From the NCBI GenBank assembly GCA_910579655.1, contig CAJTVE010000012.1, forward strand, positions 1 to 57,097: a stretch of DNA of 57,097 bases, read 5' to 3'. This stretch comes from an uncultured Allobaculum sp. (lineage in GTDB: Bacteria > Bacillota_I > Bacilli_A > Erysipelotrichales > Erysipelotrichaceae). Below the pieces are notes generated by a model that saw only the letters and a program-made list of their open reading frames with translations, was not told the DNA's origin and did not search any database. A program made the translations under genes and the position numbers. This document shows, piece after piece, positions 16,634 through 24,586 of this stretch. The number at the start of each line of letters is the position of its first letter. Position 1 is the stretch's first letter.

Positions 16634-18274
16634 TTACTGGAAGTTGTAAGCATCCACCGGGCGTACGTAAACAAAGGGTGCGCGATCGATTGGTCTCATA
16701 AATGTATAGCTGATTGGATAATGTCTATACATGCTGCCATCGCATATATACCACTGACCATTCTGGCTGATTTCCACCCAGCCATGTTCCGCATTGCCGC
16801 TTGCGGTGGCTACAGCACCTTTGACAAACCTGGCCTCATACCCGGCCTCTTTTGCCAGATGGTAGATCATGGATGCATAGGTATAGCAGTTTCCTTTACT
16901 GCTGGTAAAGCCGACATAGGCAAAGTATTGGGTATGCGTCAGGCCAGGCGCTGGTTCGTACCATTGCGGGTCTTTGGCCTGATAGCTGATTTCGGTACCG
17001 ACATACCGAAAGATCTGCTCCAGATCTCGGCCAGTTTTCGCATAGGTATCGTGGCAGAACTGCTTGATCATCTGGTCGCCATTGGGGTTGGTCAGCCAGC
17101 CGTTGGCGTCTGCCTGATAACTGCCGCTCTGACCATTTCGGACCAGGTTTCCCTGCTCATCAAAAACCAGGTAATGGGAAGCTTCGCCCGTCTGTTCTTT
17201 GGAAACAAAAACCAGTCCGGTTGCCAGAGAACCATCATCATTGATCCAGTAACGCTGGCCGCCAAAATCCACCCAGCCTGTCGAGCGGATCATCTGGCCC
17301 TGTTCATTGAAGAGATAATACTTGCCATTGATCTGACGTTTGGCATTCGTTACGGCAATGCCGTCATTGGTCGGATCCAGATAAAAACTCTGGCCGCCAT
17401 AGATGTAAAGACCAAATATCTGCTCCATCGCATCGGTCTTATAAATCCGCAGATTGCCATCTTGATTTTCCTGGTAGATGACATCGACACCCGTCCAGCC
17501 AATACCTTCATCTTTCCAGCCCAGGCCAATCAATGCTTCATGTTCGCCAAGACTTGTGGTGTAGTTGTGGTTGCACAGTTTCTGGTTCGGGTTGTACTGA
17601 CGATAGAGCGGCTGACCGAAGACTTCTTCTGCACATAAGGACTTCCAGCCTTCGCCTTCGTATTTCCAGCCGACATTGACCAGATTGTCGCGTTCGCCGG
17701 CGCTGGTCGTATAGTGATGTTCGCCATTTGGGTTATACAGGCGATAAACCGGGACTCCCTGACTGATCGGGGCATACCAGCCAATCCCCTCACCTTTCCA
17801 GCCAGCTTTGATAAGCACGTCGCGCTCATTCGTGTTGGCCGTGTAGAAATGTTCGCCGCTGTTTGGGTTGTAGAGCCGATACATGGCCTGCGTGGCATAG
17901 TTTGCGATCTGGGCGTTGATTTGGGCAAGCTGGGTTTCTAATTCCGGCGAAGATCCCTGAAGGGTGATTTCGTTTTCAATGGCTTTTTTGACCAGCTGCA
18001 ATTCGTAAAGAGAGCCGATGGCATCCAGATCAAAAGTTTCATTCTGGATGTCGTCTTTGACTTCGGCTTCTGTTTTTGGTTCAGCGCTGTCTTCGGCTTC
18101 AAAGTCAGTTTCTGTTGTCGTTGTTGGCTCGACTTGTGTTGTTTTGTCCTCAGTCCACGCCTGATCTTGTTTTTCAAGCTCAAGTTCTTCCGCAAAAATG
18201 GAAGTGGTCGGGCTTAAGGCAATGGCACTGGTCAAAGGCAGAGTGAAAACCGGGCGCTTCCATTTATTATTCAT
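16634..18274 (-). CDS. Secreted DUF5648-repeat protein with transglutaminase-like domain (paralogue 2)
   Basis: 546 residues from the ATG at about 18274, preceded by AAAGGA at 9 nt; 65 upstream in-frame codons have no signal-peptide character and are excluded. Signal peptide (FTLPLTSAIALSPTTSIFA), acidic Thr/Glu linker, helical segment, three DUF5648-like repeats, wall-binding-type repeats and a transglutaminase-like domain (Cys in KGNCYTYASMIYH, His in EHGWVEI, Asp in YICDGSMYRH). The repeat and wall-binding portions are almost identical to paralogue 1, while the catalytic domain has diverged, a pattern of duplication with gene conversion. Lies 127 bp upstream of paralogue 1 on the same strand. 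Confidence 0.85.
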   Translation of the reverse strand: MNNKWKRPVFTLPLTSAIALSPTTSIFAEELELEKQDQAWTEDKTTQVEPTTTTETDFEAEDSAEPKTEAEVKDDIQNETFDLDAIGSLYELQLVKKAIENEITLQGSSPELETQLAQINAQIANYATQAMYRLYNPNSGEHFYTANTNERDVLIKAGWKGEGIGWYAPISQGVPVYRLYNPNGEHHYTTSAGERDNLVNVGWKYEGEGWKSLCAEEVFGQPLYRQYNPNQKLCNHNYTTSLGEHEALIGLGWKDEGIGWTGVDVIYQENQDGNLRIYKTDAMEQIFGLYIYGGQSFYLDPTNDGIAVTNAKRQINGKYYLFNEQGQMIRSTGWVDFGGQRYWINDDGSLATGLVFVSKEQTGEASHYLVFDEQGNLVRNGQSGSYQADANGWLTNPNGDQMIKQFCHDTYAKTGRDLEQIFRYVGTEISYQAKDPQWYEPAPGLTHTQYFAYVGFTSSKGNCYTYASMIYHLAKEAGYEARFVKGAVATASGNAEHGWVEISQNGQWYICDGSMYRHYPISYTFMRPIDRAPFVYVRPVDAYNFQ

Positions 18275-18541
18275 GCTCAATATTCCTTTCTTCCTGCATA
18301 GGTATCCATAGAAAGATATGGACGCAAATCCTAATTCTTCTGGAAAAACCTTATTTATTGTTTGTTCTTCACTCTTTTTTCTGGTGGAAAAATTCGTTTT
18401 TTTCAAAAGGAACAGGTGTAATTTTTTAGCGTTCACTTCTGCTGCGATCTTTGTTTCAAGAAAAAGCATTCGCGTCCTCTATTGACTGTCGAATGCTTCT
18501 CGGGTAATCATGCTGTTTAAATACTTAACGGCCTGCAGCTC

Positions 18542-18952
18542 CTATTCAACAAAATCCGGATTGATGACAATCTGATCTGGATCCACGCAGTTATCGCTGG
18601 ACTGATCCGGCACAACTGGAGTTACAGGTTCCTCATAGACAGGTTCTTCATAAACCGGCTCCTGGTAAACAGGCTCGGTATAGACAGGTTCCTGATAAGC
18701 GGGTTCTTCAACAGGCTGTTCAATGACAGTTGGCTGGTCGACAACTTCGGGAGTCTGTTCAGCCGGAGCGACAGCGTGTTCTTCAGACCGTCTGGAAGAA
18801 GCAGTGGATTCTTTTGATGCTTTGGAAGACGTTTCACTCTGCTTGCTTTCGCTGCTTGTCGAAGAATCCTTCCTGTCACTGGAGCTGGAGCATCCGACAA
18901 GAGTTCCAAACACCATTAAACCGCTCAGTAATAAAGACAGTGTTTTTTTCAT
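18542..18952 (-). CDS. Lipoprotein with Glu-Pro-Val-Tyr repeats
   Basis: About 136 residues. ATGs at 18958 and 18952 both follow AAAGGA; the second has better spacing. The lipoprotein signal ends in a lipobox (MVFGTLVGC), so the mature protein should be anchored at Cys on the outer membrane leaflet. A Ser/Lys-rich linker follows, then about six copies of a five-residue unit (EPVYT, EPVYQ, EPVYE), then a short acidic tail with one Cys. It is low-complexity and probably extended, a spacer or wall-spanning stalk. No enzymatic domain. It lies between the secreted-protein genes and the AlgX-like gene, all on the minus strand. Confidence 0.8.
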   Translation of the reverse strand: MKKTLSLLLSGLMVFGTLVGCSSSSDRKDSSTSSESKQSETSSKASKESTASSRRSEEHAVAPAEQTPEVVDQPTVIEQPVEEPAYQEPVYTEPVYQEPVYEEPVYEEPVTPVVPDQSSDNCVDPDQIVINPDFVE

Positions 18953-18988
18953 ATTCATAAGTCCTTTCTGACTTTCGCTTTTCGAAAG

Positions 18989-19016
18989 GCCTGACTGATT
19001 TTGAATTGAGTCAGGC
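18989..19016 (-). terminator. Hairpin after the AlgX-like gene
   Basis: GCCTGACT pairs with AGTCAGGC around a 12-nt loop. On the minus strand a weak CCTTTCG tail follows. It lies 215 bp after the AlgX-like stop and just before the lipoprotein start, so it may be a weak terminator or part of the lipoprotein leader. The remaining sequence to 19230 shows nothing else. Confidence 0.45.
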
Positions 19017-19230
19017 TGGCTAAACCTGTTTCAAGGCAGCCGGAAAAGCGGACTTTGTTATTTTCTCAAACAAAAACGACAGTTTCAATTCCCTGAAGGA
19101 TGTTCACTTCACATTTTTTAATTTCACAAGTGATATGCCTGCAATATTTCATTTCTGACGTCTTCCAATGAACAGCTTCGAACATTGGATTCGTTTTTCT
19201 TTGGCTTATTATTTTTGTTCTTTTCCTGGT

Positions 19231-20664
19231 CTATTTCCGCGAAGATACATTCTCAATGGAAGATTCATCCAGGGCCAGCTGATCGACAATCGCCACAGAT
19301 CCATCCTGCACACGGATCACAGACAGCGTTGATGCCTCGGGAAGCCGGTGGTGAGGCAGGTAGACCTGATAGCCATCATTGACATAAAAGACCGGATAGG
19401 TGAAGCGACTCTGGTCGGGCAGATCCACCTGCAGATAAATCTGGTCATCGGTATGAAGATCTTCCACCTGGCCTGAAATGAGATTCCAGTCATTCTGGGC
19501 TTCAACTTTTAAAGATGAGTCTTTTTGCAGATCGACTGGGGCTTCAAAATTAGCCACAACTGGCATATTCATGATCGCCGCCTGTTCCTGAAAACCGCTC
19601 ATGCGTCTTTCGGCCCGTTCAAATATCACTACGTCCGGATGGAGGGGTTCCATCTGGATGAGATTATACGGTTCAAGCCTGGAAAAATAGGCCTGACCAA
19701 AGTTGTCGGCTAAAAAGGGAGCGAGCGCTTCGCCAAAGGAATCCCGGAACATGAACAAGGTTCCCTGTCTGCTTTCATTGTGAGTTTCAATCCAGCTGTC
19801 CATATAGTCCTGAATTTCATTCTGAACAGTGTACGTGAAACTGGCGCTGTAATCCTGATCGGTCTCGGGGGTTAAGTTTTCGGGATTGAGCATTTCATCC
19901 AGGTCGGAAATATGCTCAATGACCTGCGCTGGCGCCTGATCATACATGTTATGCGCAATGCCCATCTGATCCATGAGCACGTTGTAAGCCAACAAAGCTC
20001 CCTCATTAGTCCAATGCGAGTCACGCTGGTAATAAAGCGTCCGCTCATCCTGGATCAGCGGCGTTTTCAAATCGGCATACGGAATACCAGCCTGCACCAG
20101 CGCTCCGGCCAGACGGTCCAGATCCTTGGTTTCTGTTTGTAAGTAACGGGATTTCATCTGTTCAGGGTAGATGGTGTTTTTGTTTGGCACGATCGTTACC
20201 CGCATGGCAATCCCCTTGGAATTCAGGGCGTACTGATAGAGTCCCAGATTGTGGACAATATTCTGGATCTGGCGATCACTCAGGGCATTCTCGCCCAGAT
20301 ACTGGTCGAGCGTTTCACGATAAAAAAGCCAGCCATCGTTGCCGGTGATCACATTACGGATACTCGATTCCTTAAAAATCGACTGCTCCAGACTCGCATA
20401 GGCAGAAATCAGCCAGGAACGAAATGCAAAGTGGTCGTCATACCAGGCCCCCATTTCACTGAACAGATCCGCATTGAGTCTGCCGTCAATAAATAAGGAG
20501 GGAAAACTAGCCAGATCCCGTTTTTCACTTGAAGAGGTTTCCGAGTGAATGGCTAGGCCTAAAGTCGGAACCAGCAGCGTAGCAATGATCAGACCGTTAA
20601 AAAGTCGGTAAACAATCTTTCTTCTTTTCTTTCGCTTTGTCTTGATGTCAGAGACTTTTTTCAT
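19231..20664 (-). CDS. AlgX/AlgJ-like SGNH acetyltransferase-type protein, membrane-anchored
   Basis: 477 residues. A basic N-terminus (KKVSDIKTKRKKRRK) and one transmembrane helix (about 22-40) anchor an extracellular domain. The DHHW-family motifs are present: WYDDHFAFRSW near residue 75, YYQRDSHWTNEGALLAY with the catalytic Asp and His, and MFRDSFGEALAPF with the Ser. Relatives (AlgX/AlgJ, DltD-like) work with an MBOAT protein to transfer acyl groups from inside the cell to exported polysaccharides. The MBOAT gene is immediately upstream (14 bp gap), supporting one acylation system. The acceptor (wall polymer, capsule or teichoic acid) is not shown by this window. Confidence 0.87.
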   Translation of the reverse strand: MKKVSDIKTKRKKRRKIVYRLFNGLIIATLLVPTLGLAIHSETSSSEKRDLASFPSLFIDGRLNADLFSEMGAWYDDHFAFRSWLISAYASLEQSIFKESSIRNVITGNDGWLFYRETLDQYLGENALSDRQIQNIVHNLGLYQYALNSKGIAMRVTIVPNKNTIYPEQMKSRYLQTETKDLDRLAGALVQAGIPYADLKTPLIQDERTLYYQRDSHWTNEGALLAYNVLMDQMGIAHNMYDQAPAQVIEHISDLDEMLNPENLTPETDQDYSASFTYTVQNEIQDYMDSWIETHNESRQGTLFMFRDSFGEALAPFLADNFGQAYFSRLEPYNLIQMEPLHPDVVIFERAERRMSGFQEQAAIMNMPVVANFEAPVDLQKDSSLKVEAQNDWNLISGQVEDLHTDDQIYLQVDLPDQSRFTYPVFYVNDGYQVYLPHHRLPEASTLSVIRVQDGSVAIVDQLALDESSIENVSSRK

Positions 20665-20678
20665 ACGATTCCTCCTTT

Positions 20679-22052
20679 CTAAAAGCGGAAATAGATAAAC
20701 GGATTATACGTTCCCGCACTCAATGCCAGTCCACAGACCAGAACCAATCCATAACTGCCGGCCAGCGAAAGGCCCAGCAGTCTTCTGTTCCAGTTGACCT
20801 GTTTAAAAATCGGGGTACTGCCAATGGCAGCCGCTGCTAGAGCGGTCAGCAGGATGGGCGAAAGCAATGAATACAACAGAGCCAAAGCCGGCCTGGTAAA
20901 GTTCAAGCCCGTAAACATGCACGAAATCATCAACAGACCCTGTTCGAGGGTATCGGCCCGGAACATCACAAAGCCAACCGTGACAATGAGCATCGTCAAA
21001 ATCCAGCCTGCCCATCTGGGTAGTTTTTTGAGATGAAGCCAGTCTTCGGCCAGAATGAAAAAGCCATGCCAGAGTCCCCACAAGACAAAGGTCAGATTGG
21101 CACCATGCCATAAACCCGTAGCCAGAAAGACAATCATCTTGTTCAGATAGGTTCTGGCTTTGCCTTTGTGGTTTCCGCCAAGAGGAATGTAAAGGTATTC
21201 CCGAAACCAGGTCGACAGCGAAATATGCCAGCGTCTCCAGAAATCCTGAATCGACGTGGAGATATAGGGGTAATTGAAGTTTTCGTGGAAATGGAATCCA
21301 AAAATCTCTCCTAACCCAATGGCCATATCCGAGTAGCCGGAAAAATCAAAATAGATCTGGAACAGATAACAGATCGCCGCAAGCCAGGCTGAACCCATAT
21401 TGATCAGGCCCGGGTCGGCCGCAAAGAGTACATCGACGGTGGAGGCCATCGTATTGGAAATCAAGACTTTTTTGGCCAGCCCAACACTGAACCGGCGAAA
21501 GCCTAAAGCCGTTATTCTTGAATTGATGGTCCGCTGCTCAATTTCTCTTTTCACATCGTGATATTTCACGATCGGGCCGGCAATCAGCTGCGGAAACAGT
21601 GAAATATACAGCAGAACCCGCCAGAAGCTGGTCTGAGAGGGGACCTGGTGGCGATAGACATCAATCACATAGCTGAGAGCCTGGAAGGTAAAAAACGAAA
21701 TCCCAACTGGTAAAGGAATATGAGGCTGCTTCAAAGCGACCAGTCCTGTAGCATTCAATCCAGCTATGGCCAGATCAAGATACTTGAAGACAAAAAGCAA
21801 GCCGATGTTGAGCAGCACGGCCAGAACCATGACCCACTTTTTCGGCTCGTTTTTCATCAGCAGGCCAAAGCCCCAGTTGCAAAACACGCTGACAAGCATC
21901 AGCAATACGTATCTGGGCTCCCCATAGGCATAGAAAAGCAGCGACATGACAATTAAAATGGCATTCTGAATCTTGATGGATCTTGTCAGGCGTATCAACA
22001 AGAATACCGCCGGCAAGAACACGCACAGAAATACCATGGATGAAAAAACCAA
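20679..22052 (-). CDS. MBOAT-family O-acyltransferase (AlgI/DltB-like)
   Basis: 457 residues with about 11 membrane helices. It appears to start at TTG (22052): the family N-terminus MVFSSMVFLCVFLPAVFLL begins there, and GGGAG lies 4 nt before it. The MBOAT core has FFTFQALSYVIDVYRHQ, the re-entrant region FWRRWHISLSTWFREYLYIP and the catalytic His in LATGLWHGANLTFVLWGLWHG. These proteins take an acyl group (commonly acetyl) and pass it across the membrane to a partner such as the AlgX-like protein encoded next. Biosynthesis genes for the acceptor polymer are not in this window. Confidence 0.92.
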   Translation of the reverse strand: MVFSSMVFLCVFLPAVFLLIRLTRSIKIQNAILIVMSLLFYAYGEPRYVLLMLVSVFCNWGFGLLMKNEPKKWVMVLAVLLNIGLLFVFKYLDLAIAGLNATGLVALKQPHIPLPVGISFFTFQALSYVIDVYRHQVPSQTSFWRVLLYISLFPQLIAGPIVKYHDVKREIEQRTINSRITALGFRRFSVGLAKKVLISNTMASTVDVLFAADPGLINMGSAWLAAICYLFQIYFDFSGYSDMAIGLGEIFGFHFHENFNYPYISTSIQDFWRRWHISLSTWFREYLYIPLGGNHKGKARTYLNKMIVFLATGLWHGANLTFVLWGLWHGFFILAEDWLHLKKLPRWAGWILTMLIVTVGFVMFRADTLEQGLLMISCMFTGLNFTRPALALLYSLLSPILLTALAAAAIGSTPIFKQVNWNRRLLGLSLAGSYGLVLVCGLALSAGTYNPFIYFRF

Positions 22053-22693
22053 AACGCTCCCACCTTTCTTTTCAGTCTTTCGATTCTGAAATTCGCAATT
22101 AGCACAATTTTATCAATTCACTTGCAAGGTCACAAGAAAAGGTTAAAACAAAAATTTGACTATGAAAGCGAAAATTCCTAAAAAATGGCCTAGATGAGAT
22201 CGATTGTCCGGCAATGACAAAACATTATCTTGTTTTTCTGTAAACCATTCTATGAATGGCTTAAACCCATAACTAAAATTGCATTTCCCTTCCTTTTTCG
22301 GTCTCCTCCGCATCAAAAAATACATTCTATACTGTGAAGAACATAAAAAAATGACAGAGCTTTCAATTACGAAATCCCTGTCCGAAACACATCCAGGCTC
22401 CTTTTCCGTGGCTCCAAAAAGGAATGACCAAACAATATTTGTCCTGTCTATCCTAAAAAGCCGCATGAATTGAAGAAGCTCTCCAATCCTTCCTGATCTC
22501 AATCCCCCAAAAGATCAGCTCCACTTTCCTGTCTGGACATCGATTCTATCGACTCTGCTTTCTGGCAGCCAGAAACATGTCTTTTCAGGCCCCAGCGAAC
22601 CGACAAGAACAAAAGCAGTCACGAAAAAGTAATGTGCCTTATCCGCTTGGTAGGATAAAGCCAATTAAAGAAGTATTCCAGTGAGGTATTCCT
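22053..22693. other. Divergent intergenic region, no gene found
   Basis: 640 bp between the MBOAT gene (minus) and the CFI-box gene (plus). A 119-codon minus-strand frame at 22143-22502 has no ribosome binding site, an unlikely composition and no recognisable motif, so it is not called. Promoters for both neighbours must lie here; I see no strong consensus pair. Confidence 0.4.
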
Positions 22694-23305
22694 ATGGATA
22701 ATCGATACAACCAAGGATTTTCCACATCGAAACAACCCGACTGCTTAAAAACATCAAACTTCGGTCCACGGCGCGGGCCTGGTGGATTCGGACCGGGACC
22801 TGGAAGACCAGGTGGATTTGGTCCGGGGCCTGGTGGATTCGGTCCAGGACCAGGCGGCCCTTTTAGTCCAAGACCGAGAAGAGGCCTATTGGGCGGCGGC
22901 CTGTTTGGCCCAGGACCAAGAAGACCCGGGTTTGGACCAGGACCTGGTGGGCCTGGTGGATTTGGTCCCGGCCCTGGAGGACCTTTTGGACCTCCGCCCT
23001 CTCGGCCAGGCGGCTGCGGCTGTCTGGGCCCTGGATGTTATGTCGCAACCTGTGTCTATGAATCCTATGACTGCCCTGAAGTCTGGGTTTTGCGGCGATT
23101 TCGAGATAACAAGCTGGCCAGAAGCGCACCCGGCCGTGCTTTTATCCGGTTTTATTACCGGGTTTCTCCAACCGCAGTCCGCTTATTTGGACACACCAAA
23201 ATTTTCCAGAAAACTTTCCGGCCGATTCTGGACCGGATGGTTTCCCATTTAAAAGAGCAGGGCTATCTGGATACGCCTTACAGAGACCAGGATATTCAGC
23301 TCTGA
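22694..23305 (+). CDS. Gly/Pro-rich protein with CFI-box C-terminal domain
   Basis: 203 residues, GAGGT 6 nt before the ATG. Residues about 25-107 are a low-complexity tract made of GFGPGPGGP-like units, likely disordered. The C-terminal 90 residues match the CFI-box-CTERM domain: a Cys-initiated start (CYVATCVYESYDCPEVW), then VLRRFRDNKLARSAPGRAFI and FYYRVSPTAVRLFG. The function of this domain is unknown; it is often the C-terminal end of otherwise unrelated bacterial proteins. No signal peptide. Single-gene unit with a strong terminator downstream. Confidence 0.88.
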   Translation: MDNRYNQGFSTSKQPDCLKTSNFGPRRGPGGFGPGPGRPGGFGPGPGGFGPGPGGPFSPRPRRGLLGGGLFGPGPRRPGFGPGPGGPGGFGPGPGGPFGPPPSRPGGCGCLGPGCYVATCVYESYDCPEVWVLRRFRDNKLARSAPGRAFIRFYYRVSPTAVRLFGHTKIFQKTFRPILDRMVSHLKEQGYLDTPYRDQDIQL

Positions 23306-23380
23306 CAGATCATGCGGCCAATTTCATGGTCTTAAGCTGGCAGATCAGATTCCCGCTTTTCTTTCAATGCTTCAATACCA

Positions 23381-23431
23381 AAACGAGACTGTTTAACCAC
23401 CAGAAATCAGGCAGTTAAACAGCCTCGTTTT
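23381..23431. terminator. Bidirectional terminator between the CFI-box and YidD genes
   Basis: AAACGAG-A-CTGTTTAAC pairs with GTTAAACAG-C-CTCGTTT around a 15-nt loop. T-rich on both sides, between convergent genes. Confidence 0.8.
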
Positions 23432-23564
23432 GAATTGCGCTGTATTGTCTGCTATTTCATTCCACAAAGCAATCCATCAGCAAAAAACAGCCTGAAGATT
23501 AAAAATCTCCTGTTCTATTTCTCTTTTTCCACCATGATCTTTCCTGTTTCCCGATCGATCTGCT

Positions 23565-24047
23565 TTACGGCCGATCAATCTTGTAAATGCTGCCTTTACA
23601 AGTTCGATGAAGACGGATGGTAATTTTCCTGAGTGCCTGCGGCAGTTTTTCTGTTTCAAGAACAAGCAAGGCATACTCCGAGCAGGTCGGCATACAAAGG
23701 CAGCGCCTTCGAATCCGCTCAGGCGCCAGCCGCTGATAAATCCGGACCATTTCAATCAGAATCGCACGCAGATAAACCAGAACAACTGCGGCCAGAATCC
23801 CAAATGTTATGCAGATTCCCAGAAAAACAGGATGAAACTCAACCCACCCCAGAAGTCCAATCCGATAAGAAAGCGTCAAAAGGCCCTGGACTGTCAGGCT
23901 CGCGGCGATCATTGACGCGGTAATCCAGAAAGCGACTCGGCCAAGGTCCTGTTTCCAGTCGATCATTGGGCGGGGGAGTTTGCGCTCCATTACATAGGCA
24001 TAGACTTCCCATTGCTCTTGCAGTGATGGTGTCGGCGACTCAAGCAT
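23565..24047 (-). CDS. yidD: YidD-domain protein with extra N-terminal membrane helices
   Basis: 160 residues, GAGGA 6 nt before the ATG. The C-terminal 60 residues carry the YidD signature: IYQRLAPERIRRRC, then MPTCSEYALLVLETEKLPQA, then ITIRLHRTCKG. YidD assists YidC-mediated insertion of membrane proteins and is normally about 70-85 residues; here about 90 additional residues with two hydrophobic helices (about 38-62 and 73-95) precede it. The usual RCNP motif is altered to HRTCKG. It may therefore be a divergent, membrane-anchored relative, and I cannot tell whether the main yidD gene lies elsewhere. Confidence 0.78.
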   Translation of the reverse strand: MLESPTPSLQEQWEVYAYVMERKLPRPMIDWKQDLGRVAFWITASMIAASLTVQGLLTLSYRIGLLGWVEFHPVFLGICITFGILAAVVLVYLRAILIEMVRIYQRLAPERIRRRCLCMPTCSEYALLVLETEKLPQALRKITIRLHRTCKGSIYKIDRP

Positions 24048-24162
24048 AGTTTTTCCTCATTTCTTTGCCGGCTGGCTGTTCTTCCAGGCTCTGAATTTCA
24101 TTTTTCCACAATCCTGATTCCTGCTGGACGCATAGACTTCGAAACTGTTTCTTATCATTCAT
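24040..24162 (-). CDS. Possible 40-codon ORF overlapping yidD
   Basis: An ATG at 24162 opens a 40-residue hydrophilic peptide (NDKKQFRSLCVQQESGLWK at its start) whose stop overlaps the YidD start by 8 bp. The position would allow translational coupling. The ribosome binding site is poor (TGGA at 6 nt) and the composition is not distinctive, so it may only be leader sequence. Confidence 0.3.
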   Translation of the reverse strand: MNDKKQFRSLCVQQESGLWKNEIQSLEEQPAGKEMRKNYA

Positions 24163-24252
24163 ATTTTTTCCATTTATGTTGCAGAATCCTGAATTTTTCA
24201 GAGCTGTTCGGTCAGGTAATCTATGAGTGTAATCAAACAGGAGGAAACAGAT

Positions 24253-24396
24253 ATGAAGTTCAACATTGAAAGTATTCAAAAAGTCCTGGCTTCCGTCGGT
24301 GAGAAGCTGGGAAAACAGCGTCAGCTGTCAGCCGATGCGCCTTGTCCTTTGCGAGCGACCGATGGAAGAAAACCCAACCAGTCTGTAAGGGAGTGA
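24253..24396 (+). CDS. 47-residue small protein with a strong ribosome binding site
   Basis: ATG at 24253 preceded by AGGAGG with 8-nt spacing, the strongest site in this part of the window. The peptide starts KFNIESIQKVLASVGEKLG, an amphipathic helix, then a polar tail with one Cys (DAPCPLRATDGRKPNQSVRE). No membrane segment. It is transcribed divergently from yidD. Just downstream are a short inverted repeat (TGTTCAT...ATGAACA, 24414-24432) and the dispersed repeat at 24474. I do not recognise the family. Confidence 0.6.
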   Translation: MKFNIESIQKVLASVGEKLGKQRQLSADAPCPLRATDGRKPNQSVRE

Positions 24397-24473
24397 AAAT
24401 CTAAGTATCAATATGTTCATATCCCATGAACAGCACAACAAATTTAGATAGGCTTATTCACTTATACGAAAAA

Positions 24474-24558
24474 AGTGTCCTATCCAAACTTCATGACTTG
24501 GCAGCCACATGCCGGAATGAAAACAGTGAATGGATAGGCGCTGTTTTCAAAGTAAAAA
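24474..24558 (+). repeat. Dispersed repeat, copy 1
   Basis: 85 bp. The last 70 bp match 46320-46389 with 8 differences, all transitions. It contains an exact hairpin (GAAAACAG 24519-24526, CTGTTTTC 24541-24548) whose loop holds GGATAGG, complementary to CCTATCC at 24479-24485. One reading frame (about 28 codons, including LHDLAATCRNENSEWIGA) is open in both copies. It lies 29 bp beyond the stop of the aldolase gene, which is on the other strand. Confidence 0.8.
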
Positions 24559-24586
24559 CTTTGTACTTGACATTGGATACCCTTCA

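Noticed and set aside
16565..17638. 357-codon plus-strand open frame opposite paralogue 2
   Set aside because: Antisense to the repeat and catalytic domains of the secreted protein; the same shadow appears opposite paralogue 1.
22143..22502. 119-codon minus-strand frame upstream of the CFI-box gene
   Set aside because: No ribosome binding site, no domain, AT-driven composition; lies in a region that must hold promoters.
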